Origin: Bacteroidaceae bacterium
GTDB taxonomy: Bacteria > Bacteroidota > Bacteroidia > Bacteroidales > Bacteroidaceae
NCBI GenBank assembly: GCA_017618515.1
Contig: JAFZUB010000002.1
Coordinates: 1 to 13,801 of the forward strand
Length of the DNA stretch: 13,801 bases
Direction of reading: 5' to 3'
Below, one piece after another: positions 8,045 to 13,712 of the stretch. Below the pieces are notes generated by a model. It had not been told where the DNA came from. It searched no databases and saw only the letters and a list, made by a program, of their open reading frames with translations. Every line of letters starts with the position of its first letter. Within the stretch, counting starts at the first letter, position 1. A program made the position numbers and the translations under genes.

Positions 8045-9475
8045 TTAGAACTGGAAATAGATGAACTGCACTTGTTGTCCGCCAAACATTAGGCAGGCGA
8101 GGAATAATATTATATATATGGCGTAGCGCACGCCCTGCAGTCGCCAGATGCCGCGGTCGGCAAACTGGAACGGATGGGCGTGGTTGCGTGTAAGCCATTC
8201 GATGGTAAACAGCACTACGATGTAGAGCAACGGCATGCGCGATACGGTGGTGGCGAGGCCGCCCTCCATGCTGAACATGCGGCCGAAGTAGCGGAAACCG
8301 TCACCCACGGTGGGGTTGCGGAAGAATACCTGGCTGAGGATGAACACCACGATGGTGATTAGCCAGTTGATGAAGGTGGGCAGATATTTGGCGAGTGGCT
8401 TGGTGGTGACGTTGAAGAATCCGTTCCATGTGCCCCAGGCAATGAAACTCCAGTTAGGGCCGTGCCATAGTCCGCTGAGCATATAGAGCACGAAGACATT
8501 GAAGTAGTGCCTCACAGCGCTGCAGCGGCTACCGCCGAGCGGGAAATAGACATAGTCGCGCAGCCAGCTCATCAGTGTCATGTGCCAGCGGCGCCAGAAC
8601 TCGCGTATGGTGGTGGCGAAGAAGGGGTGGTTGAAGTTGGTGGAGAGGCGTATGCCAAAGAGGCGGGCGGTACCGATGGCCATGTCGGAGTAGCCTGAGA
8701 AGTCGCAATAGACCTGCACGGTAAAGGCGAGCAGTCCCACCACGAGGTCTGCCGAGCCGAGCCCCTGATAATTGGCAAAGGCATAGTCGGCCACAGGAGC
8801 GCAGTTGTCGGCAATGAGCATCTTCTTCATCAGTCCCCATAGGAAGAGGCGCATGCCGTCCACGGCATCGTCATAGATAAACTTGCGTGTCTTTGAGAAT
8901 TGCGGCAGCAGATTGGCACCGCGCTCTATGGGGCCTGCCACGAGCTGGGGGAAGAAACACACGAAGCTGAGGAAATGACGCAAGTTGCGGGCGGGCTCCA
9001 ACTGGCCGCGGTAGATATCCACCACGTAGGCGGTGAGCTGGAAGGTGTAGAAACTGATGCCTATGGGCAGTATGAGGCGTAGGGTGGGGATGTCGGCGTT
9101 GATGTGTAGCAGGCTGAACAGTGCTGCCAGGTTGTCGGCAAAGAAATTGAAGTATTTGAATACTCCGAGTATGCCGATATTGATGAGTATCGCGGTGAGG
9201 AGCCATCCATAGCCTGGCCGCCGCTTGCCCTTCTTTCCAGTCTCCTCACTCCTCACTCCTAACTCCTCATTCCTAACTCCTAACTTCTTGCCAATATAGT
9301 AGTTTGCCACGCATGTGGCTATCATGAGCAGCAGGAATCGCCAGTCCCACCAGCCGTAAAAGAAGAAGCTGGCAGCAATGATAAGTGTATTCTGCCAGCG
9401 CAGTGAGCGCAGGCTCCAGTAGAGTGCGAAGACTATGGGCAGAAACAGCAGAAATGCCAGCGAGTTGAAGAGCAT
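8045..9475 (-). CDS. MBOAT-family membrane O-acyltransferase (AlgI/PatA/DltB-like)
   Basis: 476 residues, with about ten hydrophobic segments. MBOAT signatures are clear: PIGISFYTFQLTAYVVDIYRG, FFPQLVAGPIER, VQVYCDFSGYSDMAIG, REFWRRWHMTLMSWLRDYVYFPLGG with H298, and SGLWHGPNWSFIAWG with the catalytic-type histidine H338. It should move acyl groups, most likely acetyl, across the cytoplasmic membrane for transfer to a glycan by the downstream SGNH-like protein. A loop at residues 65-78 (LGVRNEELGVRSEE) is a heptamer-array insertion between two membrane segments. It starts 4 bases after the acyltransferase stop codon, implying an operon. Confidence 0.93.
   Translation of the reverse strand: MLFNSLAFLLFLPIVFALYWSLRSLRWQNTLIIAASFFFYGWWDWRFLLLMIATCVANYYIGKKLGVRNEELGVRSEETGKKGKRRPGYGWLLTAILINIGILGVFKYFNFFADNLAALFSLLHINADIPTLRLILPIGISFYTFQLTAYVVDIYRGQLEPARNLRHFLSFVCFFPQLVAGPIERGANLLPQFSKTRKFIYDDAVDGMRLFLWGLMKKMLIADNCAPVADYAFANYQGLGSADLVVGLLAFTVQVYCDFSGYSDMAIGTARLFGIRLSTNFNHPFFATTIREFWRRWHMTLMSWLRDYVYFPLGGSRCSAVRHYFNVFVLYMLSGLWHGPNWSFIAWGTWNGFFNVTTKPLAKYLPTFINWLITIVVFILSQVFFRNPTVGDGFRYFGRMFSMEGGLATTVSRMPLLYIVVLFTIEWLTRNHAHPFQFADRGIWRLQGVRYAIYIILFLACLMFGGQQVQFIYFQF
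9243..9284 (-). repeat. Heptamer array (GTTAGGA/GTGAGGA, 6 units) inside the MBOAT gene
   Basis: Minus-strand units in order: GTTAGGA, GTTAGGA, ATGAGGA, GTTAGGA, GTGAGGA, GTGAGGA, with a decayed seventh (GACTGGA). Six units equal 42 bases or 14 residues, so the frame is kept; the product is the 7-residue repeat LGVRNEE-LGVRSEE in a membrane-protein loop. Confidence 0.9.
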
Positions 9476-9479
9476 GGTG

Positions 9480-10208
9480 CTATTGTTTGGGCAGGGCTGA
9501 GTCTATGGCTTCGTAGGAGAGCTGTGAGAGCGCCTTTATGTTGTCGGCACCCTGCCCCTGCGGCATGATAGGGGCGTGTATCACGAGCCGCATGCTGTGG
9601 TAGTTGACAAAGTTGAAGCCTTTCGTGCGCGGCAGCACCAGGAAGGAGCCATCGATGGTGATGGGCACTACGGGCAGCTGCAACTCATCGGCGAGGAAAA
9701 AGGCCCCTTTGCTGAAGTGGCGCATCTGGCCGTCGAAGGTGCGTGAGCCTTCGGGAAACACCATCAGCGACATGCCGCGCTGCAGGGTGCGGCGGGCGTC
9801 GTCCAAGGTCTGCTTGGCACCGTGCTGCGAGCCACGGTCAACAAAGATGAAGCGTGCAGCCTGACAGGCTTGGCCTACGAAGGGAATCTTTTTGAGCGAC
9901 TTCTTCATCATCCATTTGAAGTTGCGGCGCAGAAAGCCGTAGATGAGAAAGATATCCATCGCCCCTTGGTGATTGGCCACAAATACGTAGGAGGTGTTGC
10001 CGGCCAGGTTTTCACGGCCCTCCACCTTAATGGGCAGCAGCAGCAATCGGCATGTGAGCCAGCTCCATATCTTGCCGGGGTAGTAGCCCCAGAAGCGTGA
10101 GCCCCCCAGTGCGCAGCCTATGATGGTCACTAGTGCCGTCACTATAGTGATGACCAAAAATATTGGCAGGAATATTAACAGTTGGTATATTTTGTAGAGA
10201 ACTTTCAT
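9480..10208 (-). CDS. plsC: 1-acylglycerol-3-phosphate acyltransferase (PlsC family)
   Basis: 242 residues from the ATG at 10208 (MKVLYKIYQ). An upstream in-frame ATG at 10229 would add MMEDGLA, but those codons lie partly in a tandem-repeat array, so the downstream start is preferred. The family acylates lysophosphatidic acid to phosphatidic acid at the inner membrane. Motif I NHQGAMD (H80, D85) and motif III FPEGSR (E153) are intact, and an N-terminal membrane segment (LLIFLPIFLVITIVTALVTIIG) is followed by a basic patch. Close relatives acylate other lysolipids or lipid-linked amino acids, so the exact acceptor is inferred. It sits between the metallophosphoesterase and MBOAT genes in the same orientation. 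Confidence 0.88.
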   Translation of the reverse strand: MKVLYKIYQLLIFLPIFLVITIVTALVTIIGCALGGSRFWGYYPGKIWSWLTCRLLLLPIKVEGRENLAGNTSYVFVANHQGAMDIFLIYGFLRRNFKWMMKKSLKKIPFVGQACQAARFIFVDRGSQHGAKQTLDDARRTLQRGMSLMVFPEGSRTFDGQMRHFSKGAFFLADELQLPVVPITIDGSFLVLPRTKGFNFVNYHSMRLVIHAPIMPQGQGADNIKALSQLSYEAIDSALPKQ

Positions 10209-10215
10209 AGCTAAT

Positions 10216-10257
10216 CCATCTTCCATCATCCATCATCCATCTTACATCTTACATCTC
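10216..10257 (-). repeat. Heptamer array (GATGGAT/GATGTAA-like, 6 units) at the metallophosphoesterase-plsC junction
   Basis: Plus-strand units: CCATCTT, CCATCAT, CCATCAT, CCATCTT, ACATCTT, ACATCTC. On the coding strand this array supplies the last codons (C-K-M) and the TAA stop of the metallophosphoesterase gene and then fills most of the gap up to the plsC start. Confidence 0.9.
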
Positions 10258-11420
10258 TCCAGCGTTATCACGCATACCTCGCTCCACGCACCGAAGCGGA
10301 AGGGCACTGCACCGAGTCCGAGTCCGATGCTTACCACTATGCTGCGATCGCCCTCGTAGTACTGGCCGCCCCATTCCTTATACACCCATGAGGCGGGGCT
10401 CCACCCTGCGAGTTTGAACTGCATGCCGTGGGTGTGGCCGGCCAGAGTGAGCTGCGCGTCAGTCTCGCTCAGCACATTGCGGCGCCAGTGGCTAGGATCG
10501 TGAGTCATCATTATCTTGAAGTTGGCATCTGTTGGCAGTCCCTTTATGGCTTTGGGTATATTGGCGAGCTGTGGAAATGGCGGCTTGCCGTCGTTCTCCA
10601 CGCCAATGAGGGCTATGCGTGCGCTGTCCTTTTCTATTATGGCATTCTCGTTGCGCATCACATGCCAGCCGCACTCTTTCTCCAGCTTCACTAGCTGCTC
10701 TATGTCGGCCAACTGCTCGTCTTTCTCTGCAAAGTTGCGATAGACGGCGTAGTCATGGTTGCCCAGAATGGAATATACTCCATAGGGGGCAGTGAGCCTC
10801 TTGAGCTGTTCTACGAAGGGTAGTGCCTCGCGCGACTCCAGGTTCACCAGGTCACCGGTGAAGAGGATGATGTCGCCCTTCTGCTCCAGCGTCTTGTTGA
10901 TGAGCTCGCTCACTCGGGCTGTGTCAGCGCCGTAGGTGCCGAGGTGCAGGTCGGAGATGTGCACGATGCGAAATCCGTCAAACGCCTCCGGCAGCTCCTT
11001 GCTGGCGAAGGTGTACTCCTTTACCTCGATGCGTTTGTTGCCAATAAAATATGCCATAATAGTGATTATTAAGCTGAGCGCTGCCAGACCGATGCCAACG
11101 CCGGTCATGGCGCGTCTCATAAAACTGTTTCTTTTTGTCAGGGTCGCCAGTAGTCCGCCGATGCTCAGCCCCACTTGGGCGAAGCTCACTCCCAGTAGCA
11201 GGTGGATGAAGAGGCGTGTCAGCCACTCCGGGCGCCCTGTCTGGAAGCCGTAGGATATATACCACAGCGTTCCGGCTGCCAATATCGCTGTGGCGGTCCA
11301 CATCAGAATACGCCAGCGCCTCATCCCGTCCTTGCGGCGGAGATATCTGAAGTGCAGGTACAGTGCGGGCAGCACCAGCAGCAACATCAGTACGGCAGCT
11401 ATTCTGAGGAAGAAAAACAT
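10242..11420 (-). CDS. Membrane-anchored calcineurin-like metallophosphoesterase
   Basis: 392 residues. The N-terminal third has about four membrane segments (about residues 4-24, 38-58, 68-90, 104-126). The remainder is a YkuE/YaeI-like metallophosphoesterase domain with all metal-site motifs: D157-L-H159, G-D190, G-N221-H222-D, H307 in MTHD, and G-H329-T-H331-G. Family members hydrolyse phosphodiester or phosphomonoester bonds, and some act on UDP-sugar lipids or phospholipids; the substrate here is unknown. Being next to plsC suggests envelope lipid work, by inference only. Its start codon follows a hexamer tandem repeat and its stop codon is inside a heptamer array. Confidence 0.9.
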   Translation of the reverse strand: MFFFLRIAAVLMLLLVLPALYLHFRYLRRKDGMRRWRILMWTATAILAAGTLWYISYGFQTGRPEWLTRLFIHLLLGVSFAQVGLSIGGLLATLTKRNSFMRRAMTGVGIGLAALSLIITIMAYFIGNKRIEVKEYTFASKELPEAFDGFRIVHISDLHLGTYGADTARVSELINKTLEQKGDIILFTGDLVNLESREALPFVEQLKRLTAPYGVYSILGNHDYAVYRNFAEKDEQLADIEQLVKLEKECGWHVMRNENAIIEKDSARIALIGVENDGKPPFPQLANIPKAIKGLPTDANFKIMMTHDPSHWRRNVLSETDAQLTLAGHTHGMQFKLAGWSPASWVYKEWGGQYYEGDRSIVVSIGLGLGAVPFRFGAWSEVCVITLERCKM

Positions 11421-11425
11421 TTTTT

Positions 11426-11467
11426 CGTTATCGTTATCGTTTTCGTTATCGTTATCGTTTTCGTTTA
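11426..11467. repeat. Hexamer array (CGTTAT/CGTTTT, 7 units) upstream of the metallophosphoesterase gene
   Basis: Plus-strand units: CGTTAT, CGTTAT, CGTTTT, CGTTAT, CGTTAT, CGTTTT, CGTTTA. The array ends six bases from the metallophosphoesterase ATG, so it forms the A-rich leader AAAACG/ATAACG on the transcript. The same hexamer appears within pyrC (13534-13551) and, partly, in the M48 leader. Confidence 0.93.
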
Positions 11468-11474
11468 TTAATTA

Positions 11475-11495
11475 TTTTCACTTTTACTTTTTACC
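11475..11495 (-). repeat. Heptamer array (GGTAAAA-like, 3 units) at the end of the MetH-activation gene
   Basis: Minus-strand units GGTAAAA, AGTAAAA, GTGAAAA. The first unit contains the TAA stop codon of the MetH-activation gene. Only three units, so weaker evidence than the longer arrays. Confidence 0.6.
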
Positions 11496-12348
11496 TTAAA
11501 AGGAATTTCTTTATTTCCTCCGAGCTCATTCCGCGGCGGTGGGCGTAGTCCTCCATTTGCTGGGCGTCAATCGGCCCTATGGCGAAGTAGCGACTTGCGG
11601 GGTGCGCTATCATCAGTCCGCTCACGGAGGCATGGGGCCTCATGGCACCGTTCTCGGTCAGCCTTATGCCCATCTCGCTCATGCCTATCAGCTTGTCGAG
11701 AACAAAGTTGAGGCTCTGGTCTGGCAGCGATGGGTAGCCTACGGCGGGGCGTATGCCGCGGTTCTTCTCTTTTATCATATCGCTGATGGTCAGCTGCTCG
11801 TCGGCGGCGTAGCCCCAGATGGTGGTGCGCACCTCTTGGTGCAGCCGGCAGGCGGCCGCCTCGGCCATTCGGTCGCAGAGTGTCTGTGCCATCATGCGCT
11901 GATAGGCATCGTCGCCGTAGTGGCTGTCGGGGTCGTAGTCTGCCATGGTGGCAAACACGCCCACCGTGTCCTCTGCGCCCTGCTCGCTCCACGGCTTCAC
12001 GAAGTCCGCCAGGCATAGATTAGGACCGCCGTCCACCGCATGCTGCTGTCTCAGACACGGAATAATTCCTCTCGCCTCTCGCTCCTTGCCTCTTGCCTCT
12101 TGACTCTCGACTCTCGACTCTTGACTTTCTAACACAATATCATCTCCTCTCGCTCCTGCCTTGAACAGCCCCACGCGCCCTTTGGCGCTCAGGCCGTCGG
12201 CATCTAGTGCCTCCAGCATCAGTAGGCCCTCTGCCTTGAGTGTCTGCGCTTCTTTGGAGCGGGCGGGCACTCCCCATGCGTGGAAGAAGTATGCCCAGTC
12301 GATGTAGGGCAACAGCTCCGTGGTGGTATATCGTCGATCAGTGACCAT
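11491..12348 (-). CDS. Free-standing methionine synthase (MetH) B12-reactivation domain protein
   Basis: 285 residues that align along their length with the C-terminal activation domain of E. coli MetH: YIDWAYFFHAWGV, 'GRVGLFKAGARGDDI', CLRQQ, 'NLCLADFVKP', RMAEAAACRLHQEVR, WGYAADEQLT, 'GIRPAVGYPSLPD', LTENGAMRPHASVSG, 'HPASRYFAIGPI' and 'QMEDYAHRRGMSSEEI'. This domain binds SAM and lets MetH re-methylate its oxidised cob(II)alamin. The rest of MetH is absent here, so it must be encoded elsewhere, as in the split Thermotoga system. Residues 74-94 are a pure heptamer-array insertion between DDIVL and IIPCLRQQ. The gene overlaps pyrC by 11 bases. Confidence 0.9.
   Translation of the reverse strand: MVTDRRYTTTELLPYIDWAYFFHAWGVPARSKEAQTLKAEGLLMLEALDADGLSAKGRVGLFKAGARGDDIVLESQESRVESQEARGKEREARGIIPCLRQQHAVDGGPNLCLADFVKPWSEQGAEDTVGVFATMADYDPDSHYGDDAYQRMMAQTLCDRMAEAAACRLHQEVRTTIWGYAADEQLTISDMIKEKNRGIRPAVGYPSLPDQSLNFVLDKLIGMSEMGIRLTENGAMRPHASVSGLMIAHPASRYFAIGPIDAQQMEDYAHRRGMSSEEIKKFLLR
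12067..12129 (-). repeat. Heptamer array (GAGAGTC-like, 9 units) inside the MetH-activation gene
   Basis: Minus-strand units: GAAAGTC, AAGAGTC, GAGAGTC, GAGAGTC, AAGAGGC, AAGAGGC, AAGGAGC, GAGAGGC, GAGAGGA. Nine units give 63 bases, exactly 21 residues, read as three 7-residue repeats ESQESRV, ESQEARG, KEREARG. This unit family has no stop codon in any phase on this strand. Confidence 0.93.
12318..12336. repeat. 19-base direct repeat, copy in the start of the MetH-activation gene
   Basis: ccgtggtggtatatcgtcg occurs here and again at 12399-12417, 81 bases apart. Here the minus strand reads it as RRYTTTE (residues 5-11 of the MetH-activation protein). Confidence 0.9.
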
Positions 12349-13684
12349 GCGAGAATCTTATCTGTTGTGCCACCCTCGGCGTGTCGTCGATGCCTTGGCC
12401 GTGGTGGTATATCGTCGTTCCGTTGCAGATGGTTTCCTCCACCTGCCAGTGTGTCTGCTGCCCTGCGTAGGGAGTCCATCCGCACTTGCTTATCACCTCG
12501 TCGTCGTTGATGGTGTGCGGCGTGTTGAGATGGCGCACTATCGTTATGTCGGCTTTCATGCCCGGGCGCAGTAAACCGCGCTTCTCCACCCCAAACAGTT
12601 GTGCGGGGTTGTGGCACATCAGCTGCGCCACTTGTGGCACACTAAGCCATCCCTCGTCGGCCAGCTGCAGCATTATCACCAGCGAGAACTGCACCGACGG
12701 CATGCCGGAGGCGGCCTTCAGTGCGCCGCCCTGCTTGTCGGCTGGCAGGTGAGGAGCGTGGTCAGTGGCTATGCAGTGAATCCTTCCGTCCGCCAATGCC
12801 TGGCGCAGAGCCAGCCTGTCGGCCTCTGTTTTGATGGCGGGGTTGCACTTTATGCGGCTGCCCAGCAGGGCGTAGTCTTTGTCGCAGAAGGTGAGGTAGC
12901 TCACGCAAGTCTCAGCCTTTATGTTGCCGCGCGACAGGGTGATGAGCGGTATCTCCTTTCCCGTCGATACGTGCGCCACCAGCAGCTGGGTGCCGTTCTT
13001 CTCCGCTAGGGCGATAGCCCTGCGTGTGGAGCTGAGACATACCTCCTCATTCCTTATGATGGAGTGGAACTCGACTCTTGGCTCTTGACTCTCGACCATC
13101 CGTAACGTGTTGCGCTCTATCAGCGCCGAGTCCTCACAGTGTGCCACTATGGGCAACCCTCTCTCCGCGGCTATGGCGAAGATGCTGTCGAGTGTCTGTG
13201 CATCGTCCACCAGCATGTTGCCGGTCGACGCACCCATGAACACCTTGATGCCGGGCACCAATGCGGTGTCTACGGCTTGCAGCTCTTGTATGTTATCGTT
13301 GGTGGCGCCAATGAAGCATCCGTAGTTGATGATACTCTTCTCTGCCGCCAGAGCCAGCTTGTCGCGCAGCGCGTTGATAGTCGTCGTCTGCGGCTTCGTG
13401 TTGGGCATATCAAAAAAAGAGGTCACTCCGCCTGCCGCTGCAGCGCGGCTCTCGCTCGCCATGTCCCCCTTCTCGGTCATTCCCGGCTCGCGCATGTGCA
13501 CATGCTCGTCTATAACCCCCGGGAAAATATACACGTTATCGTTTTCGTTCTCTTGGCTCCCCTCCTTTTGGGAGGGGTTGGGGGTAGGCCTTTCGTTAAC
13601 AGAAACAATCGTGTCTCCCTCAACGCATATCCTACCGTAGAACACGCGCCCCTCATTAACAATATTTCCGGAAAAAGTTCTCAC
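12338..13684 (-). CDS. pyrC: Dihydroorotase
   Basis: 448 residues, type I/multifunctional-like dihydroorotase of the amidohydrolase superfamily, third step of pyrimidine synthesis (carbamoyl-aspartate to dihydroorotate). Metal and catalytic residues are visible: H61-V-H63, 'GIKVFMGASTGNMLVDD', H182 in AHCED, H238 in VAHVSTG, and D308 in ATDHAPH. The start codon is GTG at 13684; no ATG is available upstream because a TAG lies four codons before it. Three repeat-derived segments are embedded: residues 33-44 (PTPNPSQKEGSQ), 45-50 (ENENDN) and 198-204 (ESQEPRV), all in regions expected to be variable. The flanking GT2 and MetH-activation genes are on the same strand, the latter overlapping. Confidence 0.95.
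   Translation of the reverse strand: MRTFSGNIVNEGRVFYGRICVEGDTIVSVNERPTPNPSQKEGSQENENDNVYIFPGVIDEHVHMREPGMTEKGDMASESRAAAAGGVTSFFDMPNTKPQTTTINALRDKLALAAEKSIINYGCFIGATNDNIQELQAVDTALVPGIKVFMGASTGNMLVDDAQTLDSIFAIAAERGLPIVAHCEDSALIERNTLRMVESQEPRVEFHSIIRNEEVCLSSTRRAIALAEKNGTQLLVAHVSTGKEIPLITLSRGNIKAETCVSYLTFCDKDYALLGSRIKCNPAIKTEADRLALRQALADGRIHCIATDHAPHLPADKQGGALKAASGMPSVQFSLVIMLQLADEGWLSVPQVAQLMCHNPAQLFGVEKRGLLRPGMKADITIVRHLNTPHTINDDEVISKCGWTPYAGQQTHWQVEETICNGTTIYHHGQGIDDTPRVAQQIRFSHGH
12399..12417. repeat. 19-base direct repeat, copy in the 3' end of pyrC
   Basis: Identical to 12318-12336. Here the minus strand reads it in another phase, as TIYHHG within the C-terminal part of dihydroorotase. 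Confidence 0.9.
13073..13093 (-). repeat. Heptamer array (GAGAGTC-like, 3 units) inside pyrC
   Basis: Minus-strand units GAGAGTC, AAGAGCC, AAGAGTC, same family as the array in the MetH-activation gene. Twenty-one bases encode ESQEPRV (residues 198-204), leaving the frame unchanged. Confidence 0.8.
13534..13551 (-). repeat. Hexamer array (CGTTAT/CGTTTT, 3 units) inside pyrC
   Basis: Plus-strand units CGTTAT, CGTTTT, CGTTCT. On the minus strand they encode ENENDN (residues 45-50). Same hexamer family as 11426-11467. Confidence 0.75.
13557..13590 (-). repeat. G-rich palindromic repeat encoding PTPNPSQKEGS in pyrC
   Basis: Seven-base-pair inverted repeat (13559-13565 CCCCTCC against 13571-13577 GGAGGGG) with a 5-base loop, flanked by a GGGGGTAGG-type run. 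It encodes PTPNPSQKEGS, a peptide I recall as a recurrent insertion in Bacteroidetes proteins; the family assignment is from memory, the hairpin is seen. No T tract, so it is not a terminator. Confidence 0.6.
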
Positions 13685-13712
13685 TCCTAACTCCTACCTC
13701 CTAACTCTCAAC
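13678..13712 (-). repeat. Heptamer array (GTTAGGA-like, 5 units) between the GT2 gene and pyrC
   Basis: Minus-strand units GTTGAGA, GTTAGGA, GGTAGGA, GTTAGGA, GTGAGAA. The array supplies the TAG stop of the upstream gene, an AGGAG six bases before the start, and the GTG start codon of pyrC. Same unit family as the MBOAT-gene array. Confidence 0.9.

Noticed and set aside
8043..8198. N-terminal extension of the SGNH-like frame into the MBOAT gene
   Set aside because: The extra ~50 residues are basic/proline-rich and lie over conserved MBOAT coding sequence; a TTG start at 8042 fits the operon spacing.
11539..12018. Open frame of 159 codons opposite the MetH-activation gene
   Set aside because: The minus-strand gene is clearly conserved; this is a shadow.
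13559..13577. Hairpin in pyrC as an intrinsic terminator
   Set aside because: Short stem, no T tract, and it lies inside a conserved coding frame.
13139..13690. Open frame of 183 codons on the plus strand opposite pyrC
   Set aside because: Opposite strand of a conserved dihydroorotase; composition is typical of a reverse-complement shadow.
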